Below, one piece after another: positions 1 to 6,542 of a stretch of DNA of 7,481 nucleotides; position 1 is the first letter of the stretch; each line of letters starts with the position of its first letter. The translations under genes and the position numbers were made by a program. The notes below the pieces were generated by a model. The model searched no databases. It saw only the letters and a program-made list of their open reading frames with translations, and had not been told where the DNA came from. The DNA comes from Thiotrichaceae bacterium (GTDB lineage Bacteria; Pseudomonadota; Gammaproteobacteria; Thiotrichales; Thiotrichaceae), in NCBI GenBank assembly GCA_027008665.1, contig JALVEA010000412.1:1-7481 (forward strand), written 5' to 3'.

Positions 1-759
1 GGCTCTGAGCGTTTATTTTCACAAGTCGGCATGGCAACCTTAGCTATGTTGTATGAAACCGATGCGACTACGGTTTTGCCCCCTGGTTATCTTTGCTGTG
101 GTTATCCGCAAACGGCGGGGGGGGATTTAGTAAAAGGGGTGCAAATTTCAACTGAAAATCGCATCTTATTCCATCGTATTGCCCATGCGCTCGATTATTT
201 AAATATCAATACTGTGATTGTTTCCTGCGGAACCTGCATGGATCAATTACTAAAATATGAATTTGAAAAGATTTTCCCTGACTGTCGTTTACTAGACATT
301 CATGAATATCTATTAGAAAAAGGCATAAAACTAGACGGAGTTAAAGGGACAAATTATATCTACCACGACCCTTGTCATTCACCAATTAAGCATTATGAAC
401 CGTTAAAATTAACTAGCGATTTAATCGGGCAGAAAGTAGAGCTTACTGATCGATGCTGTGGTGAAGCAGGCACATTCGCCGTCAGCCGTCCTGATATTGC
501 CAGTCAATTGCGTTTTCGTAAACAAGAAAGCCTTAAACTCAGCCAAGAAGTTATCAATCATAAACAAAGCAAAGATAAAACCAAAATACTCACTAATTGC
601 CCCGCCTGTGTGCAAGGTCTATCACGTTATAGTGACGATGTTGATATGGAAACAGACTATATTGTGGTTGAAATGATGAAGCATCTGCACGGTGAACAAT
701 GGAATCAAGACTTTGTAACAAAGGTACTTGATGGGGGAATTGAGAAGGTATTATTATAA
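1..759 (+). CDS. FAD/Fe-S oxidoreductase, C-terminal part (5' end outside window)
   Basis: The frame is open from base 1, so the ATG at 31 is internal and the gene starts upstream of the window. The 252 visible residues contain two cysteine-rich CCG domains of the kind found in GlpC, HdrB and lactate/glycolate oxidase Fe-S subunits. Counting from base 1, the first has CCGYPQ at about 32-37 and SCGTC at 75-79. The second has DPCHSP near 125, CCGEAG at 152-157 and NCPAC at 199-203. These cysteines normally bind a cubane or non-cubane Fe-S cluster that passes electrons from a flavin domain. The sequence resembles the tail of the long (over 1,000 residue) FAD-linked oxidase/DUF3683 proteins, in which the flavin and ferredoxin domains come first. 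The substrate (a 2-hydroxyacid such as lactate or glycolate) is family inference. The protein is probably cytoplasmic or peripheral at the membrane. It ends normally with TAA, and the next gene is 71 bp away, so co-transcription is possible but not shown. Confidence 0.85.
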   Translation, partial: GSERLFSQVGMATLAMLYETDATTVLPPGYLCCGYPQTAGGDLVKGVQISTENRILFHRIAHALDYLNINTVIVSCGTCMDQLLKYEFEKIFPDCRLLDIHEYLLEKGIKLDGVKGTNYIYHDPCHSPIKHYEPLKLTSDLIGQKVELTDRCCGEAGTFAVSRPDIASQLRFRKQESLKLSQEVINHKQSKDKTKILTNCPACVQGLSRYSDDVDMETDYIVVEMMKHLHGEQWNQDFVTKVLDGGIEKVLL

Positions 760-830
760 TTTCAGCAGGATCATGATTTTTAAACTAAAATAGGTATCTT
801 TGTTAATCACTATTAATCAGGTAATTTATT

Positions 831-1442
831 ATGAAAAGGAATTCATTGTTACTTATTCTTATTTCTTTGCTCTTGTTCAGTACAACTCAGGTAGAAGCAA
901 AATGGCTCAAAGACAAAAATGGTTGTCATCTTTGGGTAGAAAACTCCGCCAAAAGGGTATTTCAAAGCGTGAGCTGGTTAGGGCAATGTAAAAATGGCTA
1001 TGCATCAGGCAGTGGTGTTGCTCGTTATACTATGAAAGATTGGAGTCAAGATATTTATAGAGGGGATATAAAAAAAGGTAAAATACATGGCTACGGAAGA
1101 TATGAATGGAGTGATAAAAGTATTTATGCAGGAGAATGGAAAAATGGAAAAATGAATGGTCAAGGTACTTCTGTTAGTGCCTCTGGACAGAGGTACTCAG
1201 GCACTTGGAGAAATAACAAACGACATGGTAAAGGTAAAGCAATATGGAAAAACCCTTGTCCAACCTGCTATCGGTCTTTTGTCGGTAATTTTTATAAAAA
1301 TAATATGCGTTCAGGCGTGTATATCTTAGGGAATGGAAAGAAAATCAATAAGGGAAAAACTGAATTGAGCAATATGACTTCAACCTACCTAGATCTTATG
1401 AAAGGTTATGCAGTCAACAGGCATCTATATTATGGAAATTAA
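831..1442 (+). CDS. Secreted MORN-repeat protein
   Basis: A 203-residue protein starting with a typical Sec signal peptide: MKRN, a hydrophobic run at about residues 5-17, then a likely signal peptidase I site after VEA (residue 23). It is therefore expected in the periplasm; there is no lipobox cysteine. The mature part carries about three clear MORN repeats (roughly 76-98, 99-121 and 122-144, pattern YxGxWxxGKxxGxG), a degenerate one before them (49-71, LGQCKNGYASGSG) and one after (150-172). MORN repeats form elongated beta-hairpin surfaces that mediate protein or lipid contacts; no enzyme motif is present. Four cysteines (32, 53, 143, 146) could form disulfides in the periplasm. The start is supported by the signal peptide, although the ribosome site is weak (AGG at 819-821). 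Only 6 bp separate its stop from lpxH, suggesting a shared transcript. I know of no established function. Confidence 0.85.
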   Translation: MKRNSLLLILISLLLFSTTQVEAKWLKDKNGCHLWVENSAKRVFQSVSWLGQCKNGYASGSGVARYTMKDWSQDIYRGDIKKGKIHGYGRYEWSDKSIYAGEWKNGKMNGQGTSVSASGQRYSGTWRNNKRHGKGKAIWKNPCPTCYRSFVGNFYKNNMRSGVYILGNGKKINKGKTELSNMTSTYLDLMKGYAVNRHLYYGN

Positions 1443-1448
1443 ATAGGA

Positions 1449-2201
1449 ATGGGGCAGAAAAGCTATTTTATTGCCGATTGTCATCTTGATGATAGTCGTC
1501 CACATATTACGCAATTATTTATTAAATTCTTAAATGAAATTCAACAAGATGCTAAAGAATTGTATATTTTAGGTGATTTATTTGAATATTGGATTGGGGA
1601 TGATGTGCTGGATTTACCGCAAGAAGCTTGTCCTAAAACCGTTAAATTAATGCAATCTTCAATGCGAGAGCTTAAAAAACTAGCTGATAGTGGTGTTGCC
1701 ATTTACCTTGCACACGGGAATCGTGATTTTCTAATAGGCGATCAATTTATCCAAGCGATTGGAGCCACGTTATTAGATGAACATCAAGTCATTGACCTTT
1801 GTGGTACGCCAACATTGATTATGCACGGGGATACACTTTGCATTGATGATATTGAATACCAAAAACTTCGCATTATGCTTCGTAACCCCCAGTGGCAAAC
1901 CAACTTCCTTTCTCGCTCCATTCAAGAGCGAATTAAAGAAGCCGATAATCTGCGTAAAATTAGTCAAGAACAAACCAAAGCAAAACAAGATGATTTATTA
2001 GATGTGAATCAAAACGAAGTGGAAAGAATCATGCGTCAATTCAATGTGACACAACTTATTCATGGTCACACCCATCGCCCTGCAACACATGAATTTATAT
2101 TAGACGGTAAAGTAGCAAAACGAATGGTACTAGGAGACTGGTATCAACAAAATAGCTATATGGTTTTTTATCAAAATGTCCATCTTACCGCTCGTCCCTA
2201 A
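1449..2201 (+). CDS. lpxH: UDP-2,3-diacylglucosamine diphosphatase LpxH
   Basis: LpxH hydrolyses UDP-2,3-diacylglucosamine to lipid X plus UMP, the fourth step of lipid A synthesis, at the cytoplasmic face of the inner membrane. The 250-residue length matches the family (E. coli about 240). The calcineurin-like metal-binding motifs are all visible: D10-x-H12, GDLFE at 42-46, GNRDF at 90-94, HGDTLC at 126-131 and HGHTHRP at 205-211. The family signatures YILGDLFEYWIGDD and DVNQNEV are also present. Cys11 sits between the two metal ligands where E. coli has Leu; the ligands themselves are kept. The start is the only reasonable one because DxH follows at once. The AGGA at 1445-1448 directly touches the ATG, too close for a normal ribosome site, and a weak GGAA lies at 1434-1437. 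Initiation probably relies on ribosomes finishing the MORN gene 6 bp upstream. Confidence 0.95.
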   Translation: MGQKSYFIADCHLDDSRPHITQLFIKFLNEIQQDAKELYILGDLFEYWIGDDVLDLPQEACPKTVKLMQSSMRELKKLADSGVAIYLAHGNRDFLIGDQFIQAIGATLLDEHQVIDLCGTPTLIMHGDTLCIDDIEYQKLRIMLRNPQWQTNFLSRSIQERIKEADNLRKISQEQTKAKQDDLLDVNQNEVERIMRQFNVTQLIHGHTHRPATHEFILDGKVAKRMVLGDWYQQNSYMVFYQNVHLTARP

Positions 2202-2232
2202 ATTTATTTGGGAATGCAAACGGGGGAATTTA

Positions 2233-2296
2233 TTTCCTATAGTTTTTCAGATAAATAATTTCCTGATAAAAGGAGTGAAAGCTTCAGCTTTTCAGT
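2233..2296 (-). repeat. Dispersed intergenic repeat, copy A (partial)
   Basis: Read on the minus strand, this stretch matches 4610-4675 almost base for base, apart from a 2-bp length difference and a few substitutions. Its first 26 bases also match 6892-6917. It contains the hairpin GAAAGC-TTCA-GCTTTTC, and the shared block runs on to AGGAAATTATTTAT and beyond. It begins 31 bp after the lpxH stop, so the hairpin could also act as an RNA 3' end, but there is no clean U-tract. Copy A lacks the ATGCCGTTAGGC segment present in the other two copies. Confidence 0.85.
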
Positions 2297-2333
2297 TATT
2301 AAGATGAAATTTAATAAGTGAACTTAAATATTA

Positions 2334-2412
2334 GTAGGATCGGTGGAGTTTACGTAACCGATCATTTTATAGCATGGTTTTGGTCGGTTCTGAAAAGCTT
2401 CACCGACCCTAC
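2334..2412. repeat. Two-arm palindromic repeat element
   Basis: The left arm (2334-2363) and right arm (2382-2412) are imperfect inverted copies bounded by GTAGG and CCTAC. Each arm also folds on itself: GATCGGT (2338-2344) pairs with ACCGATC (2357-2363), and GGTCGGT (2382-2388) pairs with ACCGACC (2402-2408). The G/A differences between the arms keep each small stem paired, as expected for an element under structural constraint. The right arm contains CTGAAAAGCT, a word also found in the dispersed repeats of this window. No coding content is seen. Confidence 0.75.
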
Positions 2413-2417
2413 GCCAC

Positions 2418-2561
2418 TCCTGCTTACGTTTAGGAAGTGGTGAAAGAAGTCAACCTGCGTAAGCAGTTAGCTTGTTGTAGATTCAACCGCCGAATACGGA
2501 AAACCGTATGTTCGGTGGTGTGGGAGGAATAATGGACGCAGTTCCATTATTCCTATTCGAT
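2418..2561 (+). mobile_element. 3' remnant of a group II intron (no ORF)
   Basis: The right end of this stretch folds into a canonical domain V followed by domain VI, described in the next entry. Upstream, CTGCTTACG at 2420-2428 pairs perfectly with CGTAAGCAG at 2458-2466 around a purine-rich loop, and I include this as probable intron RNA. No reverse transcriptase/maturase frame exists here, and I find no GTGYG-type intron 5' end before the lpxH stop. The insertion is therefore either 5'-truncated, as group II retroelements often are, or decayed. The predicted 3' boundary is the CGAT at 2558-2561. The left limit given is a guess. The element points in the same direction as the downstream amidotransferase gene and would be part of its leader if transcription starts further upstream. 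Confidence 0.7.
2487..2561 (+). ncRNA. Group II intron domains V and VI
   Basis: Domain V (2487-2518): a 9-bp lower stem, CCGCCGAAT with GTTCGGTGG, holds a CGC catalytic triad at 2488-2490 whose middle G forms the expected G-U wobble (T2516). A 2-nt bulge (AT, 2508-2509) and a short distal stem ACGG/CCGT with an AAAA tetraloop complete it. This is 32 nt against the usual 34. A 3-nt linker (2519-2521) leads to domain VI (2522-2558): AGGAATAATGG (2525-2535) pairs perfectly with 2544-2554, A2555 is left unpaired, and GGG/TTC closes the base. A2555 is seven bases from the predicted splice site at 2561, the usual position of the branch-point adenosine. The CGC triad is known from IIC introns, but class assignment needs the missing part. 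Confidence 0.75.
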
Positions 2562-2595
2562 GATTGTGTCTTATCCCGAACTCAGGCTATTGTAC

Positions 2596-2601
2596 AAAGG
2601 A
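2596..2601 (+). promoter_or_regulatory. Ribosome binding site of the amidotransferase gene
   Basis: AAAGGA lies nine bases before the ATG at 2611. It selects that ATG over the upstream in-frame ATG at 2560, which overlaps the last two bases of the predicted intron and has no comparable purine run in front. Confidence 0.75.
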
Positions 2602-2610
2602 ATAAAATTT

Positions 2611-4383
2611 ATGTGCGGAATTTGTGGAGAATATCGTTTCGATGGTAGCTTGCCTAAGTTGCATTCTATTCAAGCGATGATGGAAAAATTAGAAAAACGC
2701 GGCCCTGATCATGCAGGAACGTTTTCAGATGGTGCATTAGCTTTTGGGCATCGTCGTCTGTCTATTTTGGATTTGTCTGAAAAAGGCAATCAACCCATGA
2801 TTGATCCACAGCTTAGTTTGGCATTAGTTTTTAATGGCACTATTTATAATCATCCTGAGCTACGCAAAACCTTACAAGCGAAAGGGCATACCTTTTTTTC
2901 CACAGGTGATACGGAGGTGATTCTTAAAGCTTATGCACAGTGGGGGCGAGATTGCGTTAAGCATTTTTTGGGTATGTTTGCGATTGCTATTTGGGATTTA
3001 AAGCAAAAAACTCTATTTCTAGCCCGTGACCGTATGGGCATTAAACCACTTTATATAGCACAGGATAAAAAAGGCTTGCGCTTTGCCTCTAATACACAAG
3101 CTTTACTAGCAACAGATAATATTGACACGCGCATTGACCCTATTGCCCTGCATCATCAATTTACTTTACATGCCGTTATTCCTGCACCTCGCACCCTTCT
3201 TGCGGGGATTCGTAAATTAGAACCTGCCCATAGTTTAATGATTAAAACCAATGGCGAGCAAATATTAGAACGCTATTGGACATTGGATGCGACCCGTCCT
3301 GAAAAAGAATTATCAGAGGATGAATGGACAGAAGCCATCCATGAATCCTTAAAAACAGCGGTGCGCCGTCGTAATGCCGTTTCTGATGTGCCTGTTGGTG
3401 TTTTGCTTTCAGGAGGATTAGATTCTAGTTTATTGGTTGGTTTATTAGATGAAATAGGGATTGAGGATATACGCACTTTCAGCATCGGTTTTGATGATCA
3501 ACCCGAAGAAAAAGGCAATGAATATGAATTTTCAGATGCAGTGGTGAAACGCTTTAAAACAAATCATAGCAAAATCCATATTCCCAATGAACAGACGCTC
3601 ACTCGCCTGCCTGAGGCAATTGCAAATATGTCAGAGCCAATGTTTGGGCAAGATGCGATTGGCTTTTATTTGCTTTCAGAACAGGTGGCTAAAACAGTCA
3701 AAGTGGTGCAATCAGGACAGGGAGCGGATGAAGTTTTTGGTGGCTATTTTTGGTATTCCAAAATGCGCCAAGCCAAAGGCACGCCTTTAGAACGTTTCCG
3801 TCAATTCTATTTTGACCGCGATCACGATGAAATGGCGCAAATGTTAATGCCCGATTATATCGGACGCGATTACAGTGCCGAAACCATGCAAGCCCTATTA
3901 GAAGCACCACAAGCGGATACCTTTATCGATCAAGTCTTACGCGCCGATGTTACTATGCTGATTGTCGATGACCCCGTTAAACGAGTGGATAATATGACCA
4001 TGGCATGGGGTTTAGAAGCGCGTGTCCCTTTTCTTGACCATGAATTAGTCGAACTCGCTGCCAAAATGCCCCCCGAAATGAAATTACGTCATCAAGGTAA
4101 ATATGTGCTTAAAAAAATCTCGCGTGGTTTAATTCCCGACACTGTGATTGATCGTAAAAAAGGCTATTTCCCCGTACCCGCCTTAAAATTTGTAAGAGGA
4201 GAATTTTTAGACTTTATGCAAGATATCCTAAACTCACAACAATGCCGTGAACGTGGCATCTATCAACGTGCCTATGTGGAAAAATTACTTAAAAAACCCG
4301 AAGATTACCTAACCCGTATTCAAGGTAGCAAACTATGGCATATGGCATTGCTGGAATATTGGCTACAAATACATAAAATTTAA
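2611..4383 (+). CDS. asnO: N-acetylglutaminylglutamine amidotransferase (asparagine synthase-like)
   Basis: A 590-residue class II glutamine amidotransferase with an asparagine-synthase domain. It closely resembles the family that amidates the dipeptide N-acetylglutaminylglutamine, using glutamine nitrogen and ATP, to make the osmoprotectant NAGGN. Start choice: Cys2 of MCGICG must become the N-terminal nucleophile, so the ATG at 2611 is right; the frame stays open to an ATG at 2560, but that extension would bury Cys2. Glutaminase motifs: RGPDHAG near 30, FNGTIYN near 74, GDTEV near 99. Synthetase motifs: SGGLDSS at 267-273 (ATP pyrophosphate loop), SGQGADEVFGGY at 368-379 and EARVPFLDHELVE at 469-481. 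All key residues are intact. Family features such as FHAVxPAPRT-like (LHAVIPAPRT here) and GYFPVPALK support NAGGN synthase over ordinary AsnB. The usual partner, the GNAT/ATP-grasp NAGGN synthetase (ngg), is not beside it in this window. Transcription probably ends at the terminator near 4515. The protein is cytoplasmic. Confidence 0.88.
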   Translation: MCGICGEYRFDGSLPKLHSIQAMMEKLEKRGPDHAGTFSDGALAFGHRRLSILDLSEKGNQPMIDPQLSLALVFNGTIYNHPELRKTLQAKGHTFFSTGDTEVILKAYAQWGRDCVKHFLGMFAIAIWDLKQKTLFLARDRMGIKPLYIAQDKKGLRFASNTQALLATDNIDTRIDPIALHHQFTLHAVIPAPRTLLAGIRKLEPAHSLMIKTNGEQILERYWTLDATRPEKELSEDEWTEAIHESLKTAVRRRNAVSDVPVGVLLSGGLDSSLLVGLLDEIGIEDIRTFSIGFDDQPEEKGNEYEFSDAVVKRFKTNHSKIHIPNEQTLTRLPEAIANMSEPMFGQDAIGFYLLSEQVAKTVKVVQSGQGADEVFGGYFWYSKMRQAKGTPLERFRQFYFDRDHDEMAQMLMPDYIGRDYSAETMQALLEAPQADTFIDQVLRADVTMLIVDDPVKRVDNMTMAWGLEARVPFLDHELVELAAKMPPEMKLRHQGKYVLKKISRGLIPDTVIDRKKGYFPVPALKFVRGEFLDFMQDILNSQQCRERGIYQRAYVEKLLKKPEDYLTRIQGSKLWHMALLEYWLQIHKI

Positions 4384-4442
4384 TCAACCTATAGAGGTTC
4401 AGATATTAAATTTCTTCGGAATTGAGTGCTTTAGGCTAGCTG

Positions 4443-4544
4443 GACGGGTTTTGTAAACCCCTCCACACGTTTAGCTTAAACACAATAAAGCCTCACAGTT
4501 TTTGCAAGGCTTTTTAAAACGTTTCGACGGTTACAAACCCCGTC
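4443..4544. repeat. Imperfect inverted repeat flanking a terminator
   Basis: The arm at 4443-4473 and the arm at 4515-4544 are roughly inverted copies (about 25 of 32 aligned positions by eye, with a small gap). The left arm contains its own hairpin, GGGTTT-TGT-AAACCC (4446-4460), and the right arm another, GACGG (4526-4530) with CCGTC (4540-4544). The design, a palindrome whose arms are hairpins, is the same as at 2334-2412 but the sequence differs. A further small hairpin, AACCT-ATAG-AGGTT, sits at 4386-4399 just after the amidotransferase stop. The rest of the 4384-4692 gap holds only the terminator and the dispersed repeat. Confidence 0.55.
4487..4515 (+). terminator. Intrinsic terminator downstream of the amidotransferase gene
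   Basis: AAAGCCT (4487-4493) pairs with AGGCTTT (4507-4513) around a 13-nt loop and runs into a T-tract ending at 4515. It lies about 100 bp after the amidotransferase stop. The stem is AT-closed and modest, so efficiency may be partial. Read on the minus strand the same stem is preceded by A's and followed by TTTAT, so it might also stop transcripts from the convergent ATPase gene. Confidence 0.65.
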
Positions 4545-4545
4545 T

Positions 4546-4675
4546 CTTTTCCCATGCTGATGCCGTTAGGCGAGGCTGGCATTTGTTATATTATAGAACG
4601 ATGTGTTTTACTGAAAAGCTAAAGCTTTCACTCCTATCTATGAGGAAATTATTTATATGAAAAACGATAGCGAAA
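4546..4675 (+). repeat. Dispersed intergenic repeat, copy B (longest)
   Basis: Bases 4546-4635 align without gaps to 6828-6917 with six mismatches in 90. Bases 4610-4675 match the reverse complement of 2233-2296. The conserved core ATGCCGTTAGGCGAGG is followed by GGCAT, giving an ATGCC/GGCAT stem, and the right part has the AAAGCT/AGCTTT hairpin. Copy B thus joins the segments seen separately in copies A and C. It lies between the convergent amidotransferase and ATPase genes; on the minus strand its hairpin is just after the ATPase stop and could contribute to termination. Confidence 0.88.
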
Positions 4676-4692
4676 CTTTTTAGTAGGAGAAT

Positions 4693-6246
4693 CTAATACT
4701 GTTTCCATTCAAATAAGCAAATATTTCTTTGTTGTGTGCAAAATTCTATACCAATTGCATAGATTGATTTATCACCTTGATATTTGCGGAAGTATTGTTG
4801 CTTTTCAATTTGCTCTAATGCTTTTCCTGTTGCTTTATCGACTGCTTTGATTTCAAAGATATAAATTTTATTATCCAATTTTAAAGTTAAATCAATACGG
4901 CTATGGTTAGTGGTATCCTCTGCAATAAGTTCAAAACCAAGACTGGCAAGGTAGGCATACATAACGCTGGCATAATAACCCTCGTAATTTTGTAGCTTAT
5001 TATTGGTGAAATTATTGTAGGGGATAGATGAAAACAGTCGCTTAATTGATGCTTCTAGTCCTTTCAAGTCTCCTGCTTGTAAACAATCATGTAGACGTTG
5101 CTGAACCTGTAAGGTTTCATGGGTTTGCTTGGTGAGGTAAGTAATAAAAAGGACATTAAGTGAAGTTTGAATTTCACGGTTTGGAACAGTTAGTAGATAG
5201 CTTGAGCCAAACGATGTTCTGCGCTTTTCTTTAATGGTGAGATAACCTGTCTGCCACAGTAAAGCGATCAGATCAATATGATCAACATCAAAGGCATCTA
5301 GCGTTGCTATTGAGGCAATATAATTTTCCATTTCAGGGATATACCACGTTTTCTCCTCCAGTAGCTTTAAAAGAAAGCTAGGATTACCTGTACTCCACCA
5401 ATAATTATCAAAATATTCAGCGCCATTAGAAATAAACAGCAAAATATCAAAGGGATTGTAAACCCTGTCACCTAAATAATTGTAGCCATTATACCAATCT
5501 TTGAGTTCCTCCATATCAACCCCTTGTAAATGTTGCTCAAAAGTGGTTTCTAAATCATGGTGGGTATAGCCACAGATAGTTGCATAATGTGGATTAAGCG
5601 TAATGTCATTAAGATTGTTTAAGCCACTAAATAAATTCACTTTACTGAATTTACTTACCCCTGTAATAAAGACAAATTTAATATAACGGTCACTGTCTTT
5701 GATCACCGAATAAATATTCTTTAGACGATCACGCATAATTCTAGCGGTATCTTTATCGTTAATATTATCCAAAATCGGCTTATCGTATTCATCAACGAGT
5801 ATCACCACTTTGCCATATTGCTCATAAGCGGTTTCAATAAGTTCAGCAAAACACTCCTTAGCATCGCTGATATTTTCACAGCGAAGTTTTAGCCGTTTTT
5901 GATTGTGCTTTAAAATACTAAGAATAGTGCGATCAAGCGCATCTTGTGCATTATCTCCTTGATGCACACCTGCCCCAAAACTGATTTTGATAACAGGATA
6001 GGTAGTTTTCCAATCCCACTGATCATAGATTGCTAAACCTTTGAATAACTCTTGTTTTCCCTGAAAAATATCTTGTAAGGTATCAATAAAAAGAGACTTT
6101 CCAAAGCGACGTGGGCGAGAAAGGAAGTAGTAACGCCCATTTTCGATTAACTTTAAGGCAATAGCTGTTTTATCCACATAGACATAGTCTTCATTGCGTA
6201 TATCTTGAAAAGTTTGAATACCAATAGGGAGTTTTTTCATTTTCAT
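4693..6246 (-). CDS. AAA-ATPase-like protein with C-terminal PD-(D/E)XK nuclease domain
   Basis: A protein of about 517 residues, intact, of the AAA-ATPase-like plus PDDEXK (DUF1703-type) architecture that is multi-copy in many Bacteroidetes and sulfur-oxidising gammaproteobacteria. N-terminal signature: IGIQTFQDIRNEDYVYVDKT. Walker A region SRPRRFGKSLF begins near residue 43, Walker B VVILVDEYDKP near 147, followed by GVSKFSKVNLFSGLNNL near 196. The C-terminal nuclease motif is RIDLTLKL (Asp about 452), then FEIK (Glu about 465, Lys about 467), with EGYY upstream; the catalytic D-ExK set is complete. It is presumably a cytoplasmic ATP-dependent DNA-acting protein, but the biological role of the family is not established and transfer with mobile DNA is suspected. 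Start: AAGGA at 6253-6257 stands six bases before the ATG at 6246, better spaced than the GTG at 6249 or the ATG at 6240. It is convergent with the amidotransferase gene. Confidence 0.88.
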   Translation of the reverse strand: MKMKKLPIGIQTFQDIRNEDYVYVDKTAIALKLIENGRYYFLSRPRRFGKSLFIDTLQDIFQGKQELFKGLAIYDQWDWKTTYPVIKISFGAGVHQGDNAQDALDRTILSILKHNQKRLKLRCENISDAKECFAELIETAYEQYGKVVILVDEYDKPILDNINDKDTARIMRDRLKNIYSVIKDSDRYIKFVFITGVSKFSKVNLFSGLNNLNDITLNPHYATICGYTHHDLETTFEQHLQGVDMEELKDWYNGYNYLGDRVYNPFDILLFISNGAEYFDNYWWSTGNPSFLLKLLEEKTWYIPEMENYIASIATLDAFDVDHIDLIALLWQTGYLTIKEKRRTSFGSSYLLTVPNREIQTSLNVLFITYLTKQTHETLQVQQRLHDCLQAGDLKGLEASIKRLFSSIPYNNFTNNKLQNYEGYYASVMYAYLASLGFELIAEDTTNHSRIDLTLKLDNKIYIFEIKAVDKATGKALEQIEKQQYFRKYQGDKSIYAIGIEFCTQQRNICLFEWKQY

Positions 6247-6252
6247 CACCAG

Positions 6253-6310
6253 TCCTTAGGAGATTTTAAGTAATTAAATCTTTATAAAATACTAGCATGA
6301 AGTCTAAGGA
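6253..6310 (-). promoter_or_regulatory. Leader of the ATPase gene with possible ribosome-site hairpin
   Basis: In the mRNA sense, TCCTTAG (6310-6304) is complementary to CTAAGGA (6259-6253), which contains the ribosome binding site. Between them AGATTTAATTACTTAAAATCT (6281-6261) forms a second stem with one bulged base. If transcription starts upstream of 6310, the ribosome site could be masked. A TG-C-TAGTAT extended -10-like word on the minus strand around 6290 would instead start transcripts inside the loop and prevent this fold. Neither is proven. Confidence 0.3.
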
Positions 6311-6365
6311 ACGTGTATGAAAACAGGTACAAGCTTATCGGTATGGATGGGTTTATAAAACTCAT

Positions 6366-6542
6366 TTAGCAAGACTTCTTAGGCGAAATAATATTATCAA
6401 GAAAAGTAGCAATAGTTTCTTCTGAATTCTCTATTACACAACTAAATAGTATATTTAAATACTTGTTTCCTTCTGATTTTAATTTATTCAAACACTTGTC
6501 TTTAAATAACGGATTTAATAATATCCCAATTGGTCGAAACAC
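6366..6542 (-). pseudogene. Possible small or decayed coding remnant
   Basis: A 58-codon stop-free stretch from a GTG at 6542 to TAA at 6366-6368 reads like protein: VFRPIGILLNPL near the start, then a charged stretch and IENSEETIATFLDNI near the end. The same frame can be followed upstream through two stop codons (before FFILVF, and after MGVLTIMR), which suggests a decayed gene rather than a complete one. No convincing ribosome site precedes the GTG and I recognise no family. It is co-oriented with the ATPase gene, 119 bp upstream. In such AT-rich DNA a chance open frame remains possible. The complementary plus-strand 60-codon frame looks less protein-like. Confidence 0.25.

Noticed and set aside
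31..759. Complete 242-residue protein starting at the ATG at 31
   Set aside because: The frame is open to the first base and the residues before the ATG fit the family, so this is the tail of a larger protein.
800..991. Plus-strand frame overlapping the start of the MORN gene
   Set aside because: It overlaps a gene with a clear signal peptide and MORN repeats in another frame and shows no motif of its own.
2233..2412. CRISPR-like array formed by the repeated hairpin words
   Set aside because: The repeats are not evenly spaced, differ in length and orientation, and no cas gene is in the window.
2418..2466. tRNA or attenuator-like small RNA
   Set aside because: Only a single 9-bp stem with a large loop is present, with no cloverleaf, T-loop or terminator tail; intron RNA is a better fit given the adjacent domain V.
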